DNA of 64,000 nucleotides from Rutidosis leptorrhynchoides (GCF_046630445.1 NC_092335.1:627161501-627225500), one strand, 5' to 3'. Shown: positions 13,037 to 28,601, counted from the first letter of the stretch. Notes: generated by a model not told the origin, from the sequence alone. Program-made: numbers and translations.

Positions 13037-14329
13037 AGTTCGTAAATCCAGCTCACACAAGTTTGGATCCTAGTCTGCCGACGGTTTTAATATATAAATA
13101 TAATATATATATATAATTTATATAATTAATTATATATTATATTATATTTATATACATAGTTAACTTGTAATTTTTAGTCCGTTGCGTCGAGCGTTGAGAG
13201 TTGACTCTGGTCCCGGTTCCGGATTTTCGAACGTCCTTGCGTACAATTTAATATCTTGTACTTTGCGTTTTGAATCTTGTACTCTTGTAATTCTGAGACG
13301 TTTCTTATCAATAATTGGAACCTCTTTGATTGTATTTTGTACTTTTGAGCTTTTTGGTCGTTTGCGTCTTCAATTCGTCGAATCTATCTTTTGTCTTCAC
13401 CTTTTATTATTTAAACGAATATCACTTGTAAATAGAACAATTGCAACTAAAAGCTTGTCTTTCTTGAGGGATAATGCTATGAAATATATGTTCGTTTTTA
13501 GCATTATCAAATATCCCCTATCATTCCGGGATCCTCCTTCGGACATGATATAAATTTCGAACTACTAAAGCATCCGGTACTTTGGATGGGGTTTGTTAGG
13601 CCCAATAGATCTATCTTTAGGATTCGCGTCAATTAGGGTGTCTGTTCCCTAATTCTTAGATTACCAGACTTAATAAAAAGGGGCATATTCGATTAGATAA
13701 TCCAACCATATAATGTAGTTTCAATTACTTGTGTCTATTTCGTAAAACATTTATAAAAATTGCGCATGTATTCTCAGCCCAAAAATATAAAGGGTAAAAA
13801 GGCAAATGAAACTCACCATACTGTATTTCGTAGTAAAAATACATATAACGTCATTGAACAAGTGCAAGGTTGGTCTCGGATTCACGAACCTAAATTAATT
13901 ATATATATTTATGTGTTGGTCAATATTTGTCTAACAAATTAGGTCAAGTCATAGTGTACCACAATCCTAATGCTCGAGACTAATATGCAAAAGTCAACAA
14001 AAGTAAATTTGACTCAAAATAATTTTCAAAAATCTATACATGATTAATATATAGTTTAAATATCGTCGTTTTATATTTTTAAATATTTTTAAAAGATTTA
14101 TTAGAGTAAATAATATAATTTATTTATTAATAAATAAAATTTTATATTAAATTTATATAATAAAATATACTTTATATATATTAAGTAATAAAATTTATAG
14201 GGTTCATTTAATATCATAAAGATAATATGATAGGTATTATTAAAGTAAGTTATTACACGTAGTAAAATATGTTTGTATCACATATTTATTTAATAAAATA
14301 ATATCTATAATGATAGTAAGTAAAAGTTG

Positions 14330-14917
14330 TATTATTTTGTAATAATAATTATTATTATAAAAATATCAATATTTATAATTACTAAGATGACATTATGATA
14401 AACGATAATTCTAATTATGATAACTTTAATATTTACGATAATTTTTAATATTATCTTTAAAATAATAATTCTATTTAAAATAATAATAATAATGATATTT
14501 TATAGTAACAATGACATTTCTATTAAAATGATAATTTTTGTTAAAATGATAGTTTTAATACTAACGATACTTTTAATAATAATAGTAATGATAAAAATAA
14601 TAAGAACGATAATTTTATCTAAATCAATATCTTATAATATTTTAATTTCATCATGATACTTTTACTCATTATTTCCTAATCGTTTCGTTTAATAGCTTTT
14701 AATCATCTTTTATATCGTGTTCATAATAATGATAATAATAGTAATCAAAATAATTAGGTGTTACAAATATTTGTTTTAATTACACTAATATTAATAATGA
14801 TAGTTACTATAACATTATTAACGATAATACTAATAATTATCTTAATGATAATATAGTAATAATAATAATAACAATAACAATAACCATTTTTAAATAATGA
14901 TATATATATTAATAATG

Positions 14918-14956
<39 letters not shown>

Positions 14957-15130
14957 GGATTATAATAATAATACTAATTATAACTTTAACGATAATAACG
15001 ATAGTAATAATAAAAAAAATAACAATTTTTAATGATAAATCCCTTTTATTGATAAAGATAATAATAATGATAATAATAAGATAAAACTAGAATGACGATA
15101 AAAACGACGATAATAATAATCATTTTTAAT
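14330..15130. repeat. AT-rich trinucleotide-like low-complexity tract
   Basis: Long runs built from aataat and gataat units within LTR F. The open frame at 14417-14656 is a by-product of composition. Confidence 0.75.
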
Positions 15131-15735
15131 AAAAATATCAAAAATTCAATTGATTGTAACTTCTAATCCATTCATCGAAACCATTCGATATCTAAAGGAA
15201 AAGTTCTTAATTTTTCGCTAGCTTTCCAAGGACATGCATATCTTATACCTTATCTCAACCGCAAGTGTAACTAATTCAAGATTCAACCTAACCTGTCTAA
15301 GGGCAATATCAAAAGTACAAGCATGCATAATCCTAAATACTCGAGCACTAGTCAGGGATACACTATTAGTATGTAAAAGTTAAATTATGAGTACTCACGT
15401 ATCAATATTGAGATTTAATATTGCAGGAAAGGTACGTAGACGCAACGAAAATGATAAACACTATATTGACCTCACGAGCATACCCATGAACCATACTCAA
15501 TCACCTCCATAGCTATAACCCATAATTTCCTTAATCCTATACTACTCGAAAAACAATTTCAAAATCACTCGGACAGCACTCCGTCGTAATATTTTATGTA
15601 TACTAATAATATCTTGAAATAATACGGAGTAAATATATATATATATGTAAATCGATTGATAGAGTTTAGAGAAAAATATTTTCTAGTTTCTATGAAATAA
15701 TGAAACCTATTGAATTCTATTTATAATAGATTTTT

Positions 15736-15873
15736 GAATTATTAAAGTGAATTATTAAAGTATGAATTATTAAAGTGAATTATTAAAGTATGAATTATTA
15801 AAGTGAATTATTAAAGTATGAATTATTAAAGTGAATTATTAAAGTATGAATTATTAAAGTGAATTATTAAAGT
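15736..15873. repeat. 28-bp minisatellite, ~5 copies
   Basis: Alternating 13- and 15-bp forms of gaattattaaagt(at) form a higher-order 28-bp unit, inside LTR F. Confidence 0.9.
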
Positions 15874-16678
15874 TAAAGTAAAGTAAAAATAAAATGAAGG
15901 TAAAGTTTAAGTATAGTAATAGTATAAAACTATGTACGTATAATACGCGTATAAATATATATGATATTAATTTAAATCGTTATATATATTTAATAAAATA
16001 AAATATAAATATCGTTATCTTTATCATACTAGTTAAGTAATGAGTTGTCAAAAGTGGTTCTAGATATTTATAAAAGTTATATACGTTTTAATAATAAAGT
16101 TCTTTTTAAACTGAAAACGTTTTTGTACGTTTGAAACTAAATAGATCAATCGAGTCTTTATGAGATTCAATCTTCCACTATCCTTTGTCTAGTTCTCAAT
16201 GATTGACAATTTGTTCTTATTTATAAATCACTTTACCATTTTCCGAATATTGTTAAAATGGAAAGATTTCTCAAATCAATGTGGGCCTTTCAACAAAGAC
16301 TTGTAATCATAATTCAATATATCTGATAATTCAATCATTTGATCTTATCTTCTAATTCCATTGATAAACATTTTGAAACAGATACAATCATATAAAGTAT
16401 TTAATCTAATATTTTGTTTACGTTTCAAGTTATAATATATATACACATATACATATATAATCATATTCGTTTAATGGTTCGTGAATCGTTGGAACTTGGT
16501 CGAGGTTGAATGAATGTATGAACATAGTTTAAAATTCTTGAAATTTAACTTAACAAATATTGCTTATCGTGTCGAAAATATATAAAGATTAAAGTTTAAA
16601 TTTGGTTAGAAATTTCCGGTGTCGGAAACATGTAAAGATTAAAGTTTAAATTTGGTTGGAAATTTCCGGGTTGTCACA

Positions 16679-16691
16679 CCCCCCCTCCCCA
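16679..16691 (-). other. Polypurine tract of element F
   Basis: On the minus strand a G/A run (ggggaggggggg) sits next to the LTR start TGTGACAACC, marking a 3' LTR. Confidence 0.55.
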
Positions 16692-16850
16692 AACGATATG
16701 GGAAAGGTGCCATGGATGGATACTTCATGGCAGAGATGAAATTGCGTTTTTAATATGCAGCCAACGGGGGTCGAACTCCTGACCTCCCCCAAAGAAGGCA
16801 GGCCACCAACTGCTGGACCACATCACAACTTCTTGGAGTTAACCTTTCCG
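16692..16850 (-). mobile_element. tRNA-derived SINE-like unit
   Basis: On the minus strand an A-box-like TGGTCCAGCAGTTGG (about 16822) is followed ~37 bp later by a B-box-like GAGTTCGACCC, as in a Pol III promoter. There is no cloverleaf, so it is not a functional tRNA gene. Exact ends and target duplication were not found. Confidence 0.5.
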
Positions 16851-16980
16851 ATGTCAAAATTTCGAGTAAAATGATAATTCTTATAAACAAAACAATGAAT
16901 TCGATTTTTATTCTATTCAAATAATTAAAAGTGAACAAATATTAAAAAATATAATTGGACGTTTACATAAAATAAAAAGG

Positions 16981-17197
16981 TACTCGCTTCATCCCATTAC
17001 AAGTGTTTACTTATTTTTTGCACACAGTTTTATGAAATCTCACTAACTTCATTCTTCACAAATCAGAAATTTTATCACTTCAAAATAACCCTTCTCATTG
17101 GTTGAAATGCAAAGTGTTTTCTCTCTCCAAAGTAGGCACTTGAAATGGAACATTCCAAAATAAAAATATGGAAACTTGTGGTGGGACGGAGGGAGTA
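16981..17197. mobile_element. Stowaway-like MITE
   Basis: A 217-bp unit bounded by TA on each side. The left end TACTCGCTTCATCCCA and the reverse complement of the right end TACTCCCTCCGTCCCA form ~25-bp terminal inverted repeats typical of Tc1/mariner-derived plant MITEs. Confidence 0.75.
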
Positions 17198-17199
17198 CA

Positions 17200-17299
17200 T
17201 TATTACCAAAGGGCTTCTGGCTCAGAGGTATTAAAAGAACTCATCAGTATTGAGTTTAAGTCTTGTCGTAGACAAAAAGAGCATGTGTGTTTGCTACTA
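17200..17299 (+). mobile_element. Second SINE-like unit
   Basis: An A-box-like TGGCTCAGAGGTA (about 17218) and a B-box-like GAGTTTAAGTCTTG (about 17252) occur in a ~100-bp unit ending at an A-rich run. Weak, because the B box departs from consensus. Confidence 0.4.
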
Positions 17300-17308
17300 T
17301 AAAAAAAA

Positions 17309-18850
17309 GACAAAATTGCTGAAATGGCCCCTGTGGTTTGTATCAAAATGCTGGTTTCGTCCCTATATTTTTTTTGATGGATTTGGTCCCAGTGGTTTGC
17401 ATAATTTGCTGATTTAGTCCTTATTTCTGATGGACGTTAAAAATTACCGTTAAACGCTATCATGTGCGAATCACATGATGGGTAAATCTGTCTTTTTAAA
17501 CCCTCACATGCTACCGGTTGACCACCTGCACACTTCTCATCTTTAACCTCTGTTTCCAATCCATTTTCTACCGAACATGAAATAAATAAATAAATAAATA
17601 AATAAATTCATATGCACAAACTCAACAATAATCAAAGCTTTATTCAAGATCTGAACTGTAAATTGTTGGTACCATCACCATCACCGTCGTATGAGGGTCC
17701 CCGTGGTTTGATCTAGAACTAGATCTGGATCTCGATTTTAAGATACGATTAGGATCTGGAGGTTTTTTACGCGATGAATCCATGATTTGAAAGACGGAAA
17801 TCAACACGAAACAAGTGGATTACATGAAAGTCCGTCCCGTTTTCATTGATGAAAAAGTTATGGTGGTTCTGACTCATGGTCACCAGTGAGTTTTACCCAA
17901 AAGTAAATCAGAATCAGATTATCATTGGGTCTTCGTCGGAAATATTAGATCTTGACGGTAGTGGGTTTGTGGTAAGAAGCTTGTAATGAATTTTAATTTG
18001 ATATAAATTTGATACTCCGTATGTTTGAGTAATGAATATGAGTTTATGGGTTTTGTCAAATGGAAATGTCAAGTTGCTGAAGTTAGTTAAATGGTCTTTT
18101 GATTAGAAGGTAACTCATAAAGAAATGGAAAATATGATAAAGGACGAGTTGAATCTGGGTTTGAAATTATTTAAATTTGGGTTTTGATTTGAAGGTAATG
18201 TAAGGTAACTGAATAAAGGACGAGTTTGAAGATGATTAAGATAATTTTGTACAAGCGTTTACTTAAATGGGTTTTACTCAAATCTGTGTTTGAATGGAGC
18301 GAAGAGGATGAAAGTTTGAAGATGATTAAGGATAAGATTTGTAGAAGCATTTATAAGTGTTTGGTTTGCATTTCATTCTTGTTATAAGTGTAGATTTGAA
18401 CTGATGTGTAACTTTTTTCTTTTTGAATTCGAATCATTAACGAATCAAATATTAGAAGTATGTATATGTGTTTTCAAACTTAAATTATGTGATTTCAAAA
18501 GAATTTTGAAGATCTGGATCGAAAAAAAGTTTGATTATAATTTGAAACTTTGAGTAGAAATAAATGGAGTTGCAGGTGAATCTACTTGAAATAGAGACGA
18601 AATCAGCATTTTGATACAAATCACGGGGACGATTTCAACAACTTTGTCAATAAAAGAAAGAAAAAGATGAAAATACCCTCACATGTATGACACATGACTA
18701 GAGTTAACGGAATTTGTTGACGACCGTCAGTCAGAGGGACTAAATCAGCAACTTATGCAAACCACTTGGACCAAATCCATCAAAAAAAAAGCATAAGGAT
18801 GAAACCATCATTTTGATACAAACCACAGAGACCATTTCAACAATTTTGTC
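17309..18850. mobile_element. MULE-like element with long TIRs, upstream of MPK3
   Basis: The left end GACAAAATTGCTGAAATGG and the inverted right end GACAAAATTGTTGAAATGG begin terminal inverted repeats that stay alignable for ~190 bp (17309-17500 and 18660-18850). The 9-bp sequence taaaaaaaa flanks both sides (17300-17308, 18851-18859), the length expected for Mutator-like elements, though it is low-complexity. The ~1.1-kb interior has a (AAAT)n run at 17580-17608 and no transposase or ORF above 60 codons, so the element is non-autonomous. Whether the interior is a captured host fragment cannot be told from sequence alone. Confidence 0.8.
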
Positions 18851-18859
18851 TAAAAAAAA

Positions 18860-19198
18860 CGTACATTACCCATAACCAAACAGACTAAGTTCGTTATCTC
18901 ACATTTGAATTTTAATAAAACCATAATAAAAAAAGGGTAAGAATATCAGGACCGAAATAAACGAATATTTAACTAGTTGAAGTCATACAAACGTTTTAAT
19001 CATATTTTCCACAAACAACTCCAAGTCCAAACGCGTATTGAGGTGTCTTCCACGATTTTTCGTTCCACACCCTCAACTTTTCTCGTGTATATAAATCCAG
19101 ACCTCAAAACAATTTTGTATACTTACTCTCAACGTAAACAACCACTTGACATATTACCACAAAGATCAACCGGAATCTGTAAATTTCCGTTCAAACTA
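18860..19198 (+). promoter_or_regulatory. MPK3 proximal promoter and 5' UTR
   Basis: About 340 bp remain between the MULE and the start codon. A TATA box, TATATAAAT, lies at 19088-19096, placing the likely transcription start near 19120 and giving a 5' UTR of ~80 bp. A W-box core TTGAC is at 19146-19150, probably already inside the 5' UTR. Confidence 0.6.
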
Positions 19199-22750
<3,552 letters not shown>

Positions 22751-23139
22751 AAAAAACATAACCGTTAAATTAATTATATTTTTTACCAAATAAAATCTAC
22801 TAAATTTTTTCCATAGCGATCAAAATTCAGAACCCTGAAACAGGAACAGCAACATTGCTATACAATTAGCCTAAACAAGTTGCAGATTCTATCAGCCTGA
22901 TCATCCTATGCTATACACCCGAAGACTTTGCATAATTTGGAGAAAGAAGAAGAAAACTAAACTTTGTGCCTAAATTAACTGGTTGTTTTGTTTTAATTTT
23001 TTGTTACTCAAAGATTTGTCTGCTTTGATAACTTATGTGTTGTAATGGGTTTGTAAACTAGATTTTAGAATGTTGTTGTATTATAAGTTTTTAATTAAGA
23101 AATGTACGCTAAATTGTATTAGTTGTGAGCGTTTATATA
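22751..23139 (+). other. MPK3 3' UTR and downstream
   Basis: AT-rich, with an aataaa at about 22788 and T/GT-rich stretches to ~23100 that suit polyadenylation. No other gene. Confidence 0.4.
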
Positions 23140-23534
23140 TGTTAGGATTATTTAGGACCTAAATAACCCATGTGATAAAGCACAATCGCGCACTCACAAC
23201 GACAAACGAAAGAAAAATGTGAAAAATTAAAAAAATAAGGCCTGAGTCCGTATGCGGGCTTAGGGTCAATTAGGATTTTACCATTAGGGTTTAATTGGTT
23301 GTTAGGTTTTATATGTACTCCATAAATACCTCTATAAATACCGCTTCGATAATGAATAATAATTCACGGGGTTTTAGTGTTAGGTTTTTAAACAATTGAA
23401 CCCCGTAAATATTATCTCATTATAGTATAGTATTTATAAAGTACATAAACCCTAAAATCTAAATAAACTCTAATGGTAAAATCCTAATGGACCCTAAGCC
23501 CACATACGGACTCGGGCCTTATTATCGTCTAACA
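23140..23534. repeat. Foldback element with ~60-bp arms
   Basis: Arms at about 23234-23292 and 23464-23523 are inverted copies with about five mismatches, separated by ~170 bp. Outer ends tgttag/ctaaca suggest a short mobile unit or LTR-like piece. No matching target duplication was seen. Confidence 0.55.
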
Positions 23535-23931
23535 ATTACTTTACCCCACAGATCAACTAAATAGTATTATTGATAATTTTCGTGCTTACAATTTATGAGT
23601 TACATATGGCGTATTTATAATGCAAAAAGAACCACGAATCCAATACGAATAGGGAATCATAATTCTATAATAATTCTGGACGTCCAAATAGTAAAACAAA
23701 TCATGTACGTGAAAGAACTCGCATTTGATGAGCCCAAGTTCTAAACGTGAAATCCTTGGTTCAAAACTCCAAAAAAAAATGCGTATCTCTAATTGTCACA
23801 TTTTGTAACAATAGCTCACGTTTGAGCCATGAACATTATTTATTTGTTTCACCAAACCATGCACTAATATGTGACTTCTTGTTTTGTCTCATATATTTTT
23901 ATATTTTTTTAATCCTACTTTACCTTCAACA
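23535..23931 (-). repeat. Probable copia LTR remnant
   Basis: On the minus strand, gagagattgttgaaggt fits a Ty1/copia PPT followed by an LTR start TGTTGAAGG at 23931. The far LTR end is not identifiable. No gene. Confidence 0.4.
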
Positions 23932-24938
23932 ATCTCTCACTTGAATGAGTATTTAAACAAATCCAAACTTCGTCAACCCTATAATTCAACAATCTAATCA
24001 AGAACGTTAAACCACCATTTATACCGTCAAACTCCATTTAAAACACGCACAATCCTATCACATTCGTAGGATAAGCAGACTTTCGATACAAGGTCTTCAA
24101 CACTACTTGTTAAAATCGAAACCACAATCATCTCTAACTCTCTACTCAGTCGTCTTCTATCATCAAGTCATGAGAAGACCGGTTGAGGCTATGCAAAACC
24201 TCAACTTCTTCGTCATCACCACATTAGTCAACATGCCCGCAGGATTTCTCGTACCAAGAACTTTTGCCAAAACTAAAGTACCATCATTTAAAGGTTCGAG
24301 AATAAAATGATACCTTAGATTGATGTGTTTCGTACTACTGTAAAACACCAGATTCTTCCCAAGATGAACCGCACTTTGATTGTCACATATTAAGACGCTA
24401 TAGTCTTGCTTTTTTCCTAGTTTACCAAAGAAGTTCTTCAACCAAACTAACTCTTTCGCGACTTCCGCCGCGACCATATATTCGGGTTCGGTTTTAGATA
24501 ATGCCACACTTTTTTTTAATCGAGATAACCTACTAACTGCTGTTTTACCAACCGTAAACACATAACTCGTAGTACTTCTATCCGAATCATCACATCCACC
24601 CAAATTTGCATCCACATAACCCCAAAGTATGACATGGCTTTTAGTGAAGCACAACAACATACTAGAAATACCTTTCAAATAACGAAGCAACCATTTGACC
24701 GCTTCCCAATGCTCTTTCCTCGGATTAGACATGTAGCGACTAACAACTTCCACCGAATGGGAAATATATGGTCTTGTACAAACCATGGCATACATAACAC
24801 AATCCACAGCCGATGCATACATAACCTTTTCCATATCCGCGTTGTCTTCCTCCGATTTAGGTGATTGACTTTTGATAACTTCACCGTGCTACCCAAAGGC
24901 ATAGAAGGACCCTTTGATTCATGTTGAAGTTTGTTACA
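23932..24938 (-). pseudogene. Ty1/copia pol fragment: RT end and RNase H
   Basis: Frame 24834-24163 (223 codons) shows the copia pattern YASAV-x-CVMYAMVCTRP, then HWEAVKWLLRYLKG, an RNase H segment with CDNQSAVHL, KHI-x-LRYHF and a C-terminal LTNV. The preceding segment (24938-24835) is in another frame, so there is at least one frameshift. Missense changes at normally fixed places (STTSYVF, SKTEPEYM) also point to decay. Sequence 5' of the fragment is interrupted at about 24932 by LTR G. No integrase, gag or RT active site is present. Confidence 0.85.
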
Positions 24939-25338
24939 ACCCTAACTTTTCTGACTAGGTATTCTAGCCTAACTTGAGCAAATTAAGAATTCCCAAGATA
25001 ATGAGAAATTTGATTCATTTTGAGTCTTTGATTTTCTCATGGTTTCAAGGCATTCATGAGCAATCATACATTCATACATCTACCCTAAACTCTAAACCCT
25101 AAACTTGAAAACTTCACACACTTATGTACTTATGAAGTTAAATACATAAAATGATCAAGTATTATGATTAAGTAACCATCTTTAATTTATCTAGAAACCA
25201 AACTAATACAAGATTAAGCACTAATCAAGCCTTAATCAAGATCATAAACACCTAAGTATATGCTTACACTTAAACTTGAACTAATATAAGATTAACCTTA
25301 AGATTACATCTAATTAATTATACTTAATTAGTGCTAAT
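24932..25338 (-). repeat. LTR G, segment 1
   Basis: Distal end of the G LTR, up to the ctaat target site (25334-25338) of element C. AT-rich, no ORF. Confidence 0.55.
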
Positions 25339-28300
25339 AGTAGTGACCCGAACTTTTCCATGTTTATATATATTAATGGAGATTGATATTTACATGATTA
25401 AATATTTCCAACATGTTAAGCAATCAAACTTGTTAAGACTTGATTAATTGAAATATGTTTCATATAGACAATTGACCACCCAAGTTGACCGGTGATTCAC
25501 GAACGTTAAAACTTGTAAAAACTATATGATGACATATATATGGATATATATATAGTTAACATGATACTATGATAAGTAAACATATCATTAAGTATATTAA
25601 CAATGAACTACATATGTAAAAACAAGACTACTAACTTAATGATTTTAAACGAGACATATATGTAACGATTATCATTATAAAGACATTTAATGTATATATA
25701 TCATATTAAGAGATATTCATACATAATAATATCATGATAATATAATAATTTAAAATCTCATTTGATATTATAAACATTGGGTTAACAACATTTAACAAGA
25801 TCGTTAACCTAAAGGTTTTAAAACAACACTTACATGTAACGACTAACGATGACTTAACGACTCAGTTAAAATGTATATACATGTAGTGTTTTAATATGTA
25901 TTTATACACTTTTGAAAGACTTCAATATACTTACCAAAATACTTCTACTTAACAAAAATGCTTACAATTACATCCTCGTTCAGTTTCATCAACAATTCTA
26001 CTCGTATGCACCCGTATTCGTACTCGTACAATACACAGCTTTTAGATGTATGTACTATTGGTATATACCTCCAATGATCAGCTCTTAGCAGCCCATGTGA
26101 GTCACCTAACACATGTGGGAACCATCATTTGGCAACTAGCATGAAATATCTCATAAGATTACAAAAATATGAGTAATCATTCATGACTTATTTACATGAA
26201 AACAAAATTACATATCCTTTATATCTAATCCATACACCAACGACCAAAAACACCTACAAACACTTTCATTCTTCAATTTTATTCATCTAATTGATCTCTC
26301 TCAAGTTCTATCTTCAAGTTCTAAGTGTTCTTCATATATTCTACAAGTTCTAGTTACATAAAATCAAGAATACTTTCAAGTTTGCTAGCTCACTTCCAAT
26401 CTTGTAAGGTGATCATCCAACCTCAAGAAATCTTTGTTTCTTACAGTAGGTTATCATTCTAATACAAGGTAATAATCATATTCAAACTTTGGTTCAATTT
26501 CTATAACTATAACAATCTTATTTCAAGTGATGATCTTACTTGAACTTGTTTTCGTGTCATGATTCTGCTTCAAGAACTTCGAGCCATCCAAGGATCCATT
26601 GAAGCTAGATCCATTTTTCTCTTTTCCAGTAGGTTTATCCAAGGAACTTAAGGTAGTAATGATGTTCATAACATCATTCGATTCATACATATAAAGCTAT
26701 CTTATTCGAAGTTTTAAACTTGTAATCACTAGAACATAGTTTAGTTAATTCTAAACTTGTTCGCAAACAAAAGTTAATCCTTCTAACTTGACTTTTAAAA
26801 TCAACTAAACACATGTTCTATATCTATATGATATGTTAACTTAATGATTTAAAACCTGGAAACACGAAAAACACCGTAAAACCGGATTTACGCCGTCGTA
26901 GTAACACCGCGGGCTGTTTTGGGTTAGTTAATTAAAAACTATGATAAACTTTGATTTAAAAGTTGTTATTCTGAGAAAATGATTTTTATTATGAACATGA
27001 AACTATATCCAAAAATTATGGTTAAACTCAAAGTGGAAGTATGTTTTCTAAAATGGTCATCTAGACGTCGTTCTTTCGACTGAAATGACTACCTTTACAA
27101 AAACGACTTGTAACTTATTTTTCCGACTATAAACCTATACTTTTTCTGTTTAGATTCATAAAATAGAGTTCAATATGAAACCATAGCAATTTGATTCACT
27201 CAAAACGGATTTAAAATGAAGAAGTTATGGGTAAAACAAGATTGGATAATTTTTCTCATTTTAGCTACGTGAAAATTGGTAACAAATCTATTCCAACCAT
27301 AACTTAATCAACTTGTATTGTATATTATGTAATCTTGAGATACCATAGACACGTATACAATGTTTCGACCTATCATGTCGACACATCTATATATATTTCG
27401 GAACAACCATAGACACTCTATATGTGAATGTTGGAGTTAGCTATACAGGGTTGAGGTTGATTCCAAAATATATATAGTTTGAGTTGTGATCAATACTGAG
27501 ATACGTATACACTGGGTCGTGGATTGATTCAAGATAATATTTATCGATTTATTTCTGTACATCTAACTGTGGACAACTAGTTGTAGGTTACTAACGAGGA
27601 CAGCTGACTTAATAAACTTAAAACATCAAAATATATTAAAAGTGTTGTAAATATATTTTGAACATACTTTGATATATATGTATATATTGTTATAGGTTCG
27701 TGAATCAACCAGTGGCCAAGTCTTATTTCCCGACGAAGTAAAAATCTGTGAAAGTGAGTTATAGTCCCACTTTTAAAATCTAATATTTTTGGGATGAGAA
27801 TACATGCAGGTTTTATAAATGATTTACAAAATAGACACAAGTATGTGAAACTACATTCTATGATTGAATTATCGAAATCGAATATGCCCCTTTTTATTAA
27901 GTCTGGTAATCTAAGAATTAGGGAACAGACACCCTAATTGACGCGAATCCTAAAGATAGATCTATTGGGCCTAACAAACCCCATCCAAAGTACCGGATGC
28001 TTTAGTACTTCGAAATTTATATCATATCCGAAGGGTGTCCCGGAATGATGGGGATATTCTTATATATGCATCTTGTTATTGTCGGTTACCAGGTGTTCAC
28101 CATATGAATGATTTTTATCTCTATGTATGGGATGTGTATTGAAATATGAAATCTTGTGGTCTATTGTTACGTTTTAATATATATAGGTTAAACCTATAAC
28201 TCACCAACATTTTTGTTGACGTTTAAAGCATGTTTATTCTCAGGTGAATACTAAGAGCTTCCGCTGTTGCATACTAAAATAAGGACAAGATTTGGAGTCC

Positions 28301-28587
28301 ATGTTTGTATGATATTGTGTAAAAACTGCATTCAAGAAACTGATTTCGATGTAACATATTTGTATTGTAAACCATTATGTAATGGTCGTGTGTAAACAGG
28401 ATATTTTAGATTATCATTATTTGATAATCTACGTAAAGCTTTTTAAACCATTATTTATGAAATAAAGGTTATGGTTTGCTTTAAAAATGAATGCAGTCTT
28501 TGAAAAACGTCTCATATAGAGGTCAAAACCTCGCAACGAAATCAATTAATATGGAACGTTTTTAATCAATAAGAACGGGACATTTCA
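25339..28587 (+). repeat. 5' LTR of C
   Basis: Identical in length to the 3' LTR. The first base is A where the 3' LTR has the expected T of TG. Ends catttca. The minus-strand frame at 27577-27840 is also found in the other LTR and is not a gene. Confidence 0.93.
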
Positions 28588-28589
28588 GT

Positions 28590-28601
28590 TGGTATCTGAG
28601 C
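28590..28601 (+). other. PBS of C, Met-tRNA type
   Basis: TGGTATCTGAGC, one mismatch to the initiator Met-tRNA complement. D has TGGTATCCGAAC at 48188-48199. Confidence 0.8.

Larger units (their letters stand above)
1..13509 (-). mobile_element. Athila-like Ty3/gypsy retrotransposon A (5' half, interrupted)
   Basis: Read on the minus strand, the order is 5' LTR (13509-11485), a PBS matching tRNA-Asp (11475-11459), a 5' leader (11458-10305) and gag (1678-1). The leader and gag are homologous to element B at 52706-58000. The leader is split by element E (1705-10304). Pol and the 3' LTR lie left of the window. The element is inserted in minus-strand LTR F, whose sequence resumes at 13510. Leader bases corresponding to roughly 55804-56096 of B are missing at the left junction with E. 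Confidence 0.85.
11485..13509 (-). repeat. 5' LTR of element A (2,025 bp)
   Basis: On the minus strand it begins TGATAATGC (13509) and ends ATCA (11485). It is homologous over most of its length to the B LTR (52706-54700). Frames at 12220 and 13182 are LTR sequence, not genes. Confidence 0.88.
13510..16678 (-). repeat. Truncated gypsy LTR F
   Basis: On the minus strand it begins TGTGACAACC at 16678, preceded by a purine-rich PPT, so it is a 3' LTR. Its distal part (13550-13890) matches the conserved 3' module of the C, D and E LTRs in reverse. It is cut at 13509/13510 by element A. A direct duplication of ~60 bp lies at about 16575-16670. No ORF is credible. Confidence 0.75.

Noticed and set aside
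13182-13553. 123-aa protein (and its mirror at 52515-53033)
   Set aside because: Lies in the Athila LTR start in both A and B, in antisense to the LTR; conserved only because the LTRs are homologous.
16755-16835. Functional tRNA gene on the minus strand
   Set aside because: A and B boxes are present but no acceptor stem or anticodon arm can be folded; a SINE fits better.
18977-19198. N-terminal extension of MPK3
   Set aside because: Upstream codons lie across the TATA box and do not resemble any MAPK; the ATG at 19199 gives the usual family length.
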